Origin: an uncultured Helicobacter sp.
GTDB lineage: Bacteria > Campylobacterota > Campylobacteria > Campylobacterales > Helicobacteraceae
NCBI GenBank assembly: GCA_944326445.1
Contig: CALVDZ010000006.1
Span: 1-64,000 of the forward strand
Direction: 5' to 3'
DNA length: 64,000 bases
How positions within the stretch are numbered: position 1 is the stretch's first letter; each line of letters starts with the position of its first letter. The notes below the pieces were generated by a model. That model did no database searches and was not told the DNA's origin. It saw nothing but the letters and a program-made list of their open reading frames with translations. The position numbers were made by a program, and so were the translations under genes. Below, in pieces: positions 1-8,364 of this stretch.

Positions 1-77
1 TGTATGCTCGCGCAGCGGAGCGAGCAGGGATTTATTCCCTGTGAGCGGCAACAAGTTTGCCCTAGCAAACTTGCATA
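1..77 (-). repeat. Element A copy 1 (palindromic intergenic repeat, reverse orientation)
   Basis: Contains the three modules seen in other copies: a TGTATGCTCGCG / CGGAGCGAG hairpin, a second hairpin around CAGGGATTTATTCCCTG, and a CAAGTTTGC...GCAAACTTGCA stem-loop at 51-75. It lies directly upstream of the FAD oxidoreductase gene and could form several stems in RNA. The element may start before the window. Confidence 0.7.
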
Positions 78-95
78 AATATATGAAAGACAATT

Positions 96-1205
96 ATGCG
101 CTATGATGCAGTGATTATAGGCGGTGGCTTTTATGGCTGTATGATAGCCCTAGCACTTGCTAAAAAACATAGCAAGATTCTCATTTTAGAAAGAGAGGGT
201 GCGCTACTGCAAAGGGCGAGTTTTTGTAATCAAGCTCGCGTGCATGGTGGCTACCACTATCCGCGCAGCCTCCTAACCGCCTTTAGCTCACTCGTGAATT
301 TCGAGCGTTTTTGCAAAGACTTCGCCCCCGCGATAAAGAGTGATTTTTTAAAATGCTACGCCATAGCTAGTATTGGCTCTAAAACAAGCGCAAAGCAATT
401 CTTTCATATCTTTGACAAAATGCAAGCACCCATATCCTACGCCCCATCGCATATCAAAGCCCTGTTTTGCAAGGATTTGATAGAGGAAGTTTTTATCGTG
501 CGCGAATACGCATTTGATAGCGTGATATTGCATCGATTGCTTTTAGCACGGCTAGATTCTCAAAAAATCCCCGTGCGCTACCTTACAGAGGTAAAAAGCG
601 TGCGCGCACTCCAAAATGGCGTAAAACTCCTGCTAGCAGACGATGAGTGCATAGAATCTAATGCCGTGTATAACTGCACCTATGCAGGGCTTAATACCCT
701 GCTACACAACTCACGCTTGCCCCTTTTGCCTATCAAAGCCGAGATTACAGAGATGGCCTTGGTGCAAGTGCCACAAGCACTACAAAACATAAGCGTTACC
801 ATTATGGATGGGGCGTTTTTCTCACTTATGCCCTTTCCTGCCAAGGCCACGCAGGACAAAAGTGCTACAAACACAGACTATCACACCCTAAGCCATGTGC
901 GCTACACACCGCATACAAGCTGGATAGATTTGCAAACTTATCACAATGCCTATGAGAGGCTAGCAGCCTATCACAAGCACTCACACTATCCCTATATGAT
1001 AGCCGATGCGCGGCGTTATATGCCGATTTTAGGGGAATGCGTGTATCAAGAAAGCCTCTTTGATGTCAAAATCGTTAGCACCAACAACGAAGCCGATGAT
1101 GGCAGGCCCATACTTTTTACCAAGGATTATGGGATTAAGGGTTTTTCAAATGTTTTGGGCGGCAAAATTGACAATATTTATGATATTTTGCATGTTTTAG
1201 ATTGA
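96..1205 (+). CDS. FAD-dependent oxidoreductase (DAO/glycine oxidase-like)
   Basis: The 369-residue product starts with a dinucleotide-binding Rossmann motif (AVIIGGGFYGCMIA, about residues 5-18) and an acidic residue ending the second strand (LILERE), typical of the D-amino-acid oxidase/glycine oxidase superfamily. The segment QARVHGGYHYPRS near residue 45 is common in family members found in surface-polysaccharide loci. The C-terminus (DGRPILFTKDYGIKGFSNVLGGKIDNIYD) fits the last FAD-contacting strand. No signal peptide is present, so it is probably cytosolic. The substrate cannot be told from sequence. A broken gene fragment follows immediately. Confidence 0.75.
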   Translation: MRYDAVIIGGGFYGCMIALALAKKHSKILILEREGALLQRASFCNQARVHGGYHYPRSLLTAFSSLVNFERFCKDFAPAIKSDFLKCYAIASIGSKTSAKQFFHIFDKMQAPISYAPSHIKALFCKDLIEEVFIVREYAFDSVILHRLLLARLDSQKIPVRYLTEVKSVRALQNGVKLLLADDECIESNAVYNCTYAGLNTLLHNSRLPLLPIKAEITEMALVQVPQALQNISVTIMDGAFFSLMPFPAKATQDKSATNTDYHTLSHVRYTPHTSWIDLQTYHNAYERLAAYHKHSHYPYMIADARRYMPILGECVYQESLFDVKIVSTNNEADDGRPILFTKDYGIKGFSNVLGGKIDNIYDILHVLD

Positions 1206-1217
1206 ATGTAGTGGATT

Positions 1218-1644
1218 CTAGATTCTTAACGCTTGTGCAATGGCACAGAAACTCTAGCGGTAGAGCATTTAGAAGACTCTTTGTGGTTTTTGGCAGTTAC
1301 CAAACAACTTAGCTTTCCCATCTCTGCCAAAAGTTATGCGGCCATAAATGTCCAGCCTATGCGACAATATTTACAATACAAGGCTTTATACTATCGCTCC
1401 AAGCTCCCCATTATGCGAACATATCCCACTAGCCCCAGTGCAAAATCCACAGCCAAACTTCACACCAGAGCAAAAACCACAAAATTGCATAAAAGATATA
1501 CTTCTCCCGGAGGAACAAGCCTACAGAAACTACCACAAAAGACAAAAAAGCGTGTTAGAAAAGAATGTCTATTACACCCTCATTAGAGACTTGCTCCGCC
1601 TCCCAAGCAATATCAAAAATCATTTCAAAGACAAAAAATACTAA
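1218..1644 (+). pseudogene. Degraded gene remnant, frameshifted
   Basis: Two overlapping frames each look protein-like over part of their length. The first reads plausibly from about 1233 to 1400 (EDSLWFLAVTKQLSFPISA). The second, open from 1348 after an in-frame TAA at 1345, reads plausibly from about 1390 to 1644 and ends in a charged tail (EEQAYRNYHKRQKSVLEKN). Neither has a ribosome-binding site, and each becomes low quality where the other becomes good. This suggests the 3' end of a gene with at least one frameshift. I do not recognise the family. It follows the FAD oxidoreductase on the same strand and may once have belonged to the same locus. Confidence 0.35.
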
Positions 1645-1663
1645 AAATCACGCTAAACAAACC

Positions 1664-2986
1664 CTACACCACTTCCCCGCTTAAGGCTCCGCCGTGGGCT
1701 TTGGTGATCCGCACGCGCGCCATCCGCCCAATCTCCCCCACAAAGCCCACAATCCTAATGAGCCGATTGTGATCACTACGCCCCTCGCTCCAGCCCTCTT
1801 GTGCGTGGTGGTTCTCGACAAGCACCTCGAAAACTTTACCAATCTCACATTGAGACTTTTTGGCAAGGATTTGCTTGTGGAGATTCTGTAATCTCGCCAA
1901 TCGCTCCTTTGCCACCTCCGCATCTACAAGCAGGCTAGATTCTATCTCATACGCGCTTGTGTGCGGTCTAGGCGAGTAGATGAAGCTATACATCGTATCA
2001 AACTCCACTGCCCGCACCACTTCAAGCGTATCCTCAAAGTCCGCCTCACTCTCGCTCGGGAATCCCACGATAATATCTGTGCCAATCCCCACATCCGCCA
2101 CGCCCTCACGCGCACAAAACTCACGCAAACGCGCCACGCGCTCGAGATACCATTCTTTGCTATAGCCGCGCTTCATTGCTTTTAAGATCTTGCTCGAGCC
2201 GCTTTGTAATGGGATATGTATCGCCTTGCAAATCTTTGGATTTTTTGCAAACTCCGCCAAAAACGCATCATTCATATGCAATGGGTGAGGCGAGGTAAAG
2301 CGCAATCGTGCAATCCCCTCGATCTCGCTTAAGTTGCGCAATAGCGTGGTAAAATCCACGCGCTCGTGTGGCACAGAAAAGCGCACGCCATAGTTATTGA
2401 CATTTTGCCCCAAAAGCAGCAGTTCTTTTACCCCCTGTGCGGCGAGCTTGCGCGCTTCTTTTAGCAGCAAATCCTGCGGGATAGAGATCTCCCTACCACG
2501 CGTAAAAGGCACGATACAATAGCTGCATTTTTTATCACAACCAATCGAGATATTGAGCAGTGCCTTTATCCCCATAGTCTGGGGCGAGGCAAACACATAG
2601 GTGCTATCGTCATAATCTATATCCACTTCCACAGCCTTTGGTGTATGCAAAACCTGCGTGATTTTAGAAGTATTGCGCGCACCGAGCACAAAATCCACAT
2701 GGGGCGATTTTTTGATAATCTCACTGCCCATATGGCTCGCCGTGCAGCCACACACGCCGATTTTTGCACCCTGCTTTTTGTGCAGGGCAAACTGCCCGAT
2801 TTCACTAAATAACTTCCTCTCGGGCTTCTCGCGCACTGAACAAGTGTTGATAAGTATCAAATCAGCATCTTTGGGATTGTCAGTGAGTTTGTAGCTCTCT
2901 TTTTGGGCAAGCTCGGCGATGATATGTTCAGAATCCCGCTCATTCATCGCGCACCCAAGCGTTTGGATATAGAGTTTTTTGCTCAT
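1664..2986 (-). CDS. miaB: tRNA-2-methylthio-N6-dimethylallyladenosine synthase
   Basis: A 440-residue radical-SAM methylthiotransferase that adds the methylthio group to i6A at position 37 of tRNAs reading UNN codons. The N-terminal MTTase domain carries the three cluster-binding cysteines (TLGCAMN, INTCSVRE, GVCGCTA). The radical-SAM loop is GCDKKCSYC near residue 150, followed by FTRGRE, and a TRAM-like RNA-binding region forms the last 65 residues. Length is normal for MiaB. The gene lies 7 bp downstream of an HP0268-like gene. miaA, which makes its substrate, lies about 3 kb away on the opposite strand. Confidence 0.97.
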   Translation of the reverse strand: MSKKLYIQTLGCAMNERDSEHIIAELAQKESYKLTDNPKDADLILINTCSVREKPERKLFSEIGQFALHKKQGAKIGVCGCTASHMGSEIIKKSPHVDFVLGARNTSKITQVLHTPKAVEVDIDYDDSTYVFASPQTMGIKALLNISIGCDKKCSYCIVPFTRGREISIPQDLLLKEARKLAAQGVKELLLLGQNVNNYGVRFSVPHERVDFTTLLRNLSEIEGIARLRFTSPHPLHMNDAFLAEFAKNPKICKAIHIPLQSGSSKILKAMKRGYSKEWYLERVARLREFCAREGVADVGIGTDIIVGFPSESEADFEDTLEVVRAVEFDTMYSFIYSPRPHTSAYEIESSLLVDAEVAKERLARLQNLHKQILAKKSQCEIGKVFEVLVENHHAQEGWSEGRSDHNRLIRIVGFVGEIGRMARVRITKAHGGALSGEVV

Positions 2987-2993
2987 TTAGAAT

Positions 2994-3245
2994 CTAAACA
3001 ATGTGGATTTCATAAATGTAGTTGTTTTCATCAAGCCCATAGCGCACTTCATTGAGCTGCACACGATAGCCAGCCTTTTGTATCGTGTTTTGGGCTTTTT
3101 GCATATCTTTGTGAGGATTTTGTCCATCGAAGTAAAATATATGCTTGCCCTCCTCTTTGTATTGTTTTAGCACCTCATCAATTGAGATTTTTGTCTCACC
3201 TTTCTTACTTTGTAAATCCGTCTTAGCGACTTTTAGCTCCATCAC
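2994..3245 (-). CDS. HP0268-like small nuclease family protein
   Basis: The 83-residue protein matches the family of H. pylori HP0268, described as a small metal-dependent nicking nuclease/RNase. Shared features are the IFYFDGQNPHKDMQKA segment, the later LNEVRYGLDENNYIYEIHIV end, and the overall length. It probably shares a transcript with miaB, which starts 7 bp downstream. The start codon is preceded by AGGAGG (complement of cctcct at 3248-3253), a strong Shine-Dalgarno. The role in the cell is not established by context. Confidence 0.85.
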   Translation of the reverse strand: MMELKVAKTDLQSKKGETKISIDEVLKQYKEEGKHIFYFDGQNPHKDMQKAQNTIQKAGYRVQLNEVRYGLDENNYIYEIHIV

Positions 3246-3430
3246 ACACCTCCTGCTACTCTAAAATTAAAGGCGTAATTATAGCAAAATGTAGCGCAGA
3301 ATGCGCAGCAAAATAAAGCGCAAAACACAATGATTTTGTAACTTTTAAGCTATTTTCTACTACAATGCCCGCGCTTCAAACTTCCATAGACGCGACAACA
3401 ATCCCAACCAACTCGGAGGCAACAATATAG

Positions 3431-4606
3431 ATGGAAAAAATCCTAGACATCATAGATATGATAGCGTATGAAAAGGGCATAGAGCCAGACATCGTGTGCA
3501 ACATCGTAAAAGATGGACTTATCAAAATCGCCCAAGAAGAAATCAACCCCAATTATGAATATTTTGTCGAGCAAGATCTAAAAAACCGCACGCTTAGGTT
3601 ATTTTATAAAATCCTCGTGTGCGCTGATGATGATGAACGCCTACAAGAGGACAATCTAGGCGTGATCGCTCTCTCTAAGGTGCGCCAAGAAGCCCAAAAT
3701 ATGGAGCAAGACATCAGCATAGGCGACACGCTAGAATACGAGCTTAGCCTAGATTCTATGAAGCGTGGGGCGATAAACAAGCTCTTTTTAACCCTAGAGA
3801 TAAATCTGCAACGCCAAATCGAGGATCAGCTCCTAAGTAATCTCAAATCCAAGCTCAATAAAATCGTCGCAGGCGTGGTAGTGGGCGTGGATAAAGAAGA
3901 GAATACCTTTGTAGAGATTAGTGGTATCCGTGCCGTCTTAGCCAAAAAAAATCGCATCAAAGGCGAGCAATTCAAAGTAGGGCAGACAATCCGCGCCCTG
4001 CTAAAATTTGTGGGCGTAGGCAAGGGCGGCATACGACTAGAGCTCAGCCGCACCGCGCCGAAGTTTTTAGAAGAGCTCCTCACGCTAGAAGTCCCCGAGC
4101 TCAAAGACGAGGAGATTCACATACACAAAAGCGCGAGAATCCCCGGCGAGCGCGCTAAAATCGCGATTTTTACCAACAACGCTCGTATCGATCCCATAGG
4201 CTGCTGCGTGGGGGTAAAGGGCGTGCGTATCAATGCCGTGAGCAATGAGCTAAATGGCGAGAGTATCGACTGCATAGAATATGTCCAAACGCCCGAGATT
4301 TTCCTCGCCAAAGCCCTCGCACCCGCACAAGTGCTTAGTGTCAAGCTCCAGCCCCAAGATGAGGGCAGCGAGCAAAAATTCTCCCACAAAGCCATCGTGC
4401 AAATCCGCTCAGATCAAAAAAGCAAAGCCATCGGCAAAAATGGTATCAATATCCGCCTAGCAAGTATGCTCTGTAATTGCGAGATAGAGCTCATTGAAGT
4501 GGGCGCTGCGAGCACTGCGACAAATGATGAAATCACACAAGGCGATACAGAATCTAAGGTAGAAAAAACCGGAATTGACGCCTTGCAATCACTCTTTAAA
4601 AACTAA
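3431..4606 (+). CDS. nusA: Transcription termination/antitermination factor NusA
   Basis: The 391-residue product has the NusA order: an N-terminal RNA-polymerase-binding domain (about 1-120), an S1 domain (about 130-200, VVVGVDKEENTFVEISGIRAVL), and two KH domains (IDPIGCCVGVKGVRINAVSNELNGE near 255; AIGKNGINIRLAS near 340). It lacks C-terminal acidic repeats, as is usual outside gamma-proteobacteria. GGAGG lies about 12 bp before the ATG. In many bacteria nusA is followed by ylxR and infB; here those two genes lie 40 kb away and nusA is followed by an aminotransferase gene. Confidence 0.97.
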   Translation: MEKILDIIDMIAYEKGIEPDIVCNIVKDGLIKIAQEEINPNYEYFVEQDLKNRTLRLFYKILVCADDDERLQEDNLGVIALSKVRQEAQNMEQDISIGDTLEYELSLDSMKRGAINKLFLTLEINLQRQIEDQLLSNLKSKLNKIVAGVVVGVDKEENTFVEISGIRAVLAKKNRIKGEQFKVGQTIRALLKFVGVGKGGIRLELSRTAPKFLEELLTLEVPELKDEEIHIHKSARIPGERAKIAIFTNNARIDPIGCCVGVKGVRINAVSNELNGESIDCIEYVQTPEIFLAKALAPAQVLSVKLQPQDEGSEQKFSHKAIVQIRSDQKSKAIGKNGINIRLASMLCNCEIELIEVGAASTATNDEITQGDTESKVEKTGIDALQSLFKN

Positions 4607-4621
4607 GACAAAGGAGCTAGT

Positions 4622-5740
4622 ATGTTACTCTTTACCCCCGGTCCGACCCCTGTGTTAGAATCTCTCCGCAACGCGATGAGTGAGCCCACGCTCCACCACC
4701 GCACGCCCGAGTTTGAGGCGATTTTCGCACGCGTGAGGGAAAATCTCAAAAAACTCCTAAACCTCCCAGAAGTGCTAATGCTCGCTAGTAGCGGCAGCGG
4801 CGCGATGGAAGCGTGTGTGCGGACATTTACCAAAAACAAAGTGCTTGTGGTAAATAGCGGGAAATTTGGGCAGAGATTTGCCAAAATCGCAGAGGCTTAT
4901 GCGATCCCACACACACAGATTGAGCATAGTTGGGACACACCCGTGAGCGTGGAGGAGGTGCTAGAGGCATTTAGGGCTGATAGCGCGCTAGATTGCCTAT
5001 GTGTGCAGATGTGTGAATCTGCAGGAGGGCTACGCCACCCAGTGGAGCAAATCACTAAGGAGCTAAAAGCCCTAAAGCCTAGTGTGATGATTGTGGTAGA
5101 TGCTATCACGGCTATGGGCGTAGAGCCTATCGATACCACGCACATAGACACGCTTATCGGTGGTTCGCAAAAAGCCTTTATGCTTCCACCCGGGCTAAGT
5201 ATCATCGCGCTTTCACAAAATGCTATCGATATGGCAAATGAGCGCGATGTGGGCTTTTACTTTAACCTCAAAACCGAGCTAAAAAACCAAGCCAAAAACA
5301 CCACGGCTTGGACTGCGCCCACGACGATTATCCAAGGGCTTGGCAAGTATTTTGATCTCGTAGAAGAGCTAGGCGGGATTGAGAGAATCTATGCGCAAAC
5401 TAGAGCGCGCGCACTAGCGAGCAATGAGGCAATGCGCGCCCTAGGGCTGCATATCTATCCTAAGACTCCAGCCCTTGCGATGAGCACGATTTATGATGAG
5501 ACAAACGCGAACACCCTGCGCAAGATTCTAAAAACCGATTTTGCGCTCAATGCCGCAGGCGGGCAAGATCATCTAAAAACGAGCATTATCCGCTTTAATC
5601 ATATGGGACTTATCCCTGTGTATGAGAGCGCGTGGGTGCTAAACGCCCTTGAGCTCGCACTCCAAAAAGCCGGCTTGCGCGCCTTTGATGGCGCAGGCAA
5701 TGCCGTGTTTTTGCAAAAATACTACGAGTTATTGCAATAG
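4622..5740 (+). CDS. Class V PLP-dependent aminotransferase (alanine-glyoxylate/serine-pyruvate type)
   Basis: 372 residues. The start LFTPGPTPVLESLRNAM and LHHRTPEFEAIF are diagnostic of the serine-pyruvate/alanine-glyoxylate aminotransferase group. VDAITAMGVEPID holds the PLP-binding Asp, and GGSQKAFMLPPGLS (about 183-196) holds the Schiff-base Lys. The substrate is not resolved by sequence. AAAGGAG precedes the ATG. The gene follows nusA by 15 bp and precedes miaA by 11 bp, so nusA, this gene and miaA are probably cotranscribed. Confidence 0.88.
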   Translation: MLLFTPGPTPVLESLRNAMSEPTLHHRTPEFEAIFARVRENLKKLLNLPEVLMLASSGSGAMEACVRTFTKNKVLVVNSGKFGQRFAKIAEAYAIPHTQIEHSWDTPVSVEEVLEAFRADSALDCLCVQMCESAGGLRHPVEQITKELKALKPSVMIVVDAITAMGVEPIDTTHIDTLIGGSQKAFMLPPGLSIIALSQNAIDMANERDVGFYFNLKTELKNQAKNTTAWTAPTTIIQGLGKYFDLVEELGGIERIYAQTRARALASNEAMRALGLHIYPKTPALAMSTIYDETNANTLRKILKTDFALNAAGGQDHLKTSIIRFNHMGLIPVYESAWVLNALELALQKAGLRAFDGAGNAVFLQKYYELLQ

Positions 5741-5751
5741 ATTCTCTTTCT

Positions 5752-6654
5752 ATGCAGATTTTTGCGCTCATCGGGGCGAGTGGGAGTGGCAAAAGCGCGC
5801 TAGGACTAGAGCTCGCTACGCGTTATAATGGCGAGATTTTCTCACTAGATTCACTAAGTATATACCGACATATCGATATCGCCTCTGCCAAACCTAGCCA
5901 AGAGGAACGCGCGCGTATCGTGCATTATGGGATTGATGAGCTAGAGCCAAGTGAGCCCTGCAGCGTGATGAACTTTTGGCAAAGTTTAGAATCCGCCCTA
6001 GCGCAAGCGCGCTCCAAGGGCAAAAAAAGCTTTTTTATCGTGGGGGGCTCGAGCTTTTATCTCAAAAGTATGATTGAGGGGCTAAGCCCTATGCCCACAC
6101 TCCCCCAACCGCAACTAAACGCACTGCGCAAACGCGTGGAGGCTATCACAAATCCCTATGAGTTTTTGTGCCACATTGATATGCCCTATGCTAAGACGCT
6201 AAAGCCCACAGACACTTACAGAATCCACAAAGCTCTTGAGATTTACTTCGCCACGCACACCGCACCAGGCGCGTATTTCGCCACGCACCCTAGGCAAGCA
6301 TTTACAGAATTACAAAATATCCCCATCCTCGTGCTTGATATGCCACGCGCGATATTGCGTGAGCGGATAGCCACGCGCACGCGCGCAATGCTAGCACAGG
6401 GGCTGCTTGATGAGGTGCGCTTTTTGCGCGATACCTATCCCCCAAGCTCACAGAGCCTCAAAGCCATAGGGATCAAAGAAAGTCTAGCATTCCTCGCCAC
6501 AGGGGGCAGTGATACCACCGCGCTTTGTGAGCAGATAACCACGCACACCGCGCAGCTTGCTAAGCGACAGAGCACTTTTAATCGCACGCAGTTTCGCAAC
6601 GCCCTCGTGCTAGATTCTCACCAAATCCGCGACTACATCGCACTACAATTTTAA
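5752..6654 (+). CDS. miaA: tRNA dimethylallyltransferase
   Basis: 300 residues. MiaA transfers dimethylallyl from DMAPP to A37 of tRNA, making the substrate for MiaB. Visible motifs are the P-loop GASGSGKSALG (about 8-18), the DSLSIYRHIDIASAKP segment that reads A37 (DSxQxY in most homologues, Ser here in place of Gln), and the later KAIGIKESLAFL and AKRQSTFNRTQFRN segments. The last stop codon base abuts a copy of palindromic element A, which may form a 3' structure on the mRNA. Confidence 0.96.
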   Translation: MQIFALIGASGSGKSALGLELATRYNGEIFSLDSLSIYRHIDIASAKPSQEERARIVHYGIDELEPSEPCSVMNFWQSLESALAQARSKGKKSFFIVGGSSFYLKSMIEGLSPMPTLPQPQLNALRKRVEAITNPYEFLCHIDMPYAKTLKPTDTYRIHKALEIYFATHTAPGAYFATHPRQAFTELQNIPILVLDMPRAILRERIATRTRAMLAQGLLDEVRFLRDTYPPSSQSLKAIGIKESLAFLATGGSDTTALCEQITTHTAQLAKRQSTFNRTQFRNALVLDSHQIRDYIALQF

Positions 6655-6815
6655 TGCAAGTTTTGCGGTGCAAAACTTGTGTATCGGGGTTTGAGGCAAA
6701 GCCTCTCACCCCTCCGCTTGCGCGAGCATACAAGAGATTTTTAAGCGAGATTCTGTGATTAGTCGGTGCAAGCGCGTCAGGAACGCGTTTTAAGCTAGCA
6801 CATTTTCTATAAACC
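6655..6815 (+). repeat. Element A copy 2, full-length
   Basis: Starts one base after the miaA stop codon. It has the TGCAAGTTTTGC/GCAAAACTTG stem, a GGGGTTTGAGGCAAAGCCTCTCACCCC-type hairpin, CTTGCGCGAGCATACA, and a distal module with GCGTCAGGAACGCG and CATTTTCTATAAACC. The same distal module occurs in reverse near 39577 and degenerate near 22693 and 60514. Confidence 0.75.
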
Positions 6816-6963
6816 GAGCTAGAGCAAAACTTGTGTATCGGGGTTTGAGGCAAAGCCTCTCACCCCTCCGCTTGCGCGAGCATACAAGAGATTTTTAAGC
6901 GAGATTCTGTGATTAGTCGGTGCAAGCGCGTCAGGAACGCGTTTTAAGCTAGCACATTTTCTA
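6670..6963 (+). repeat. 140-bp perfect direct repeat (6670-6809 and 6824-6963)
   Basis: Read base by base, 6670-6809 is identical to 6824-6963, separated by 14 bp (period 154). It duplicates most of element A, except the first stem arm. It fills most of the 455-bp gap between miaA and the next gene. I see no gene in this gap; the remainder (6964-7109) probably holds the promoter of the downstream cluster. Confidence 0.93.
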
Positions 6964-7109
6964 GATTCACATTTTAGTGCGCTCTAAGGTTTTTTAGCCT
7001 ACCATACAGCCAAAGTCTTTGCGACAGCCAAGTCTCCGTGTGAGACACACAAGCTAGAATCTTTCTACACTCACAAGATCTCGCTTTATCTTAAGACATA
7101 AAGAATATT

Positions 7110-8288
7110 ATGCAGCACAAACACTCTTTGATTATGGGCGACATTCCTTTGGGAAAGCTCTTTTTTATGCGGCTTGAAAACGCCTTTTTGCTTATAGAAT
7201 CTAATGATTGCCTAGAGATTTTGAGCGATTATGACAATCTCGCCCCCGAGCTCATCTCGTATTGCAGATTCAAAGGCGAGGAGTTTTTGCATACTGAGGC
7301 ACTGCCTATGGGTTTTGCGTATTATCTCAAAAAACGCTCTCCTAAGCACTTTGTAGCCCTGCAAGGAGATTCTATAGACTCTCTGGCTCCTAGCGAGATG
7401 GGTTTAAGCGCGCGTGGGAGCAAGCCACAGGTGGGCAGCCCCAACTACTACTTTGGCATAAGCAGCAAAGAGGCGATATGGAGCGAAAATGTGAGCAGAA
7501 TCTATGAAGATTCTAAAAACGCTCAATGGAATGCCACGCGCGATATTGATTGGACGCAAATCACAACTTTAAGCCCGAGTTTAGAATCTAGCATAGCACA
7601 GATTATGACTTACCTTGTCGAAAACGAGCTCTCCGCCCTCTATATCCCTAGTAAATTCCTTCCACAAATCTCGCCCTATTTTCACGAAGTCCCGCTGCTG
7701 CTCTCCTCCATCATCGGCGATGAGGCGCGGCATATTGAGGTGTTTATCAAGCGCGCTAAAGCCACGGGGCTAGGACTGCAATACTCCACGCTTGCCACGC
7801 AGCAAAGCCTCTATACGCTTTTTAAGGAGCGCGATTATTTTGCCTCTAGTTTTTTGCTCCATATTATGGGCGAAGGGACATTTGTGGATTTGCTAGGATT
7901 TTTGGAGGATTACGCGCCCGATGAACCGACTAAAAAGCTCCTTTCCCTAGCACGCAGAGATGAGAAACGCCATGTCGCCTATGGTATGAATAATGTCAAA
8001 AACGCCCTAGCACGCAATCCGGGCAAAATCGCCTTTTTAAAGGATATAGTCTTTAAACGCAAGCACTATCTCGATGAGTTTAGCTCTGAATCTAGCCTGC
8101 TTTTAGAATCTCTAGCCATCTATGCTGGCGGGGGTGGGGAGGTGGCGCAGATAAAGCGGGGCTTTGAAGCGGTGGAGCATCTCAAAGACACAATGGAGCA
8201 CAATCGCGCCAAAAGGCTTAGAGAATGCGGGATTGAGGAGGGGTTGGCGTGGGATTTGAGCAAGGCGCATACGCCAAATTTTATGTGA
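7110..8288 (+). CDS. TusA-like domain fused to ferritin-like diiron protein
   Basis: 392 residues. Residues about 10-75 (PLGKLFFMRLENAFLLIES...FAYYLKKR) have the length and pattern of a TusA/SirA fold but lack the CPxP catalytic cysteine. Residues about 150-390 look like a four-helix ferritin-like diiron domain with two iron-ligand pairs: ENELSAL...IGDEARHIE and MGEGTFVDLL...RRDEKRHVAYG. This suggests an oxygen- or peroxide-dependent oxidase acting on a sulfur-containing or other small molecule. It precedes an acyl-CoA-dehydrogenase-like flavoprotein and a PhnD-like protein on the same strand, probably as one functional cluster. A MiaE-type hydroxylase was considered because miaA is upstream, but motif spacing and length do not fit. 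Substrate unknown. Confidence 0.6.
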   Translation: MQHKHSLIMGDIPLGKLFFMRLENAFLLIESNDCLEILSDYDNLAPELISYCRFKGEEFLHTEALPMGFAYYLKKRSPKHFVALQGDSIDSLAPSEMGLSARGSKPQVGSPNYYFGISSKEAIWSENVSRIYEDSKNAQWNATRDIDWTQITTLSPSLESSIAQIMTYLVENELSALYIPSKFLPQISPYFHEVPLLLSSIIGDEARHIEVFIKRAKATGLGLQYSTLATQQSLYTLFKERDYFASSFLLHIMGEGTFVDLLGFLEDYAPDEPTKKLLSLARRDEKRHVAYGMNNVKNALARNPGKIAFLKDIVFKRKHYLDEFSSESSLLLESLAIYAGGGGEVAQIKRGFEAVEHLKDTMEHNRAKRLRECGIEEGLAWDLSKAHTPNFM

Positions 8289-8364
8289 AGGGGCTTATTT
8301 TCAAAATCCTAGATTCTTAGCAGGAATCCGTGCGATTCACTATACTTTTACACAAGGAGCAACA

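Noticed and set aside
6655..6963. CRISPR array
   Set aside because: Only two copies of a 140-bp unit with a 14-bp spacer; no short regular repeats or cas genes.
7110..8288. MiaE-type tRNA hydroxylase next to miaA
   Set aside because: MiaE is about 200-270 residues with different spacing of Glu and His ligands, and lacks the N-terminal TusA-like domain; the gene pairs instead with the flavoprotein and PhnD-like genes.
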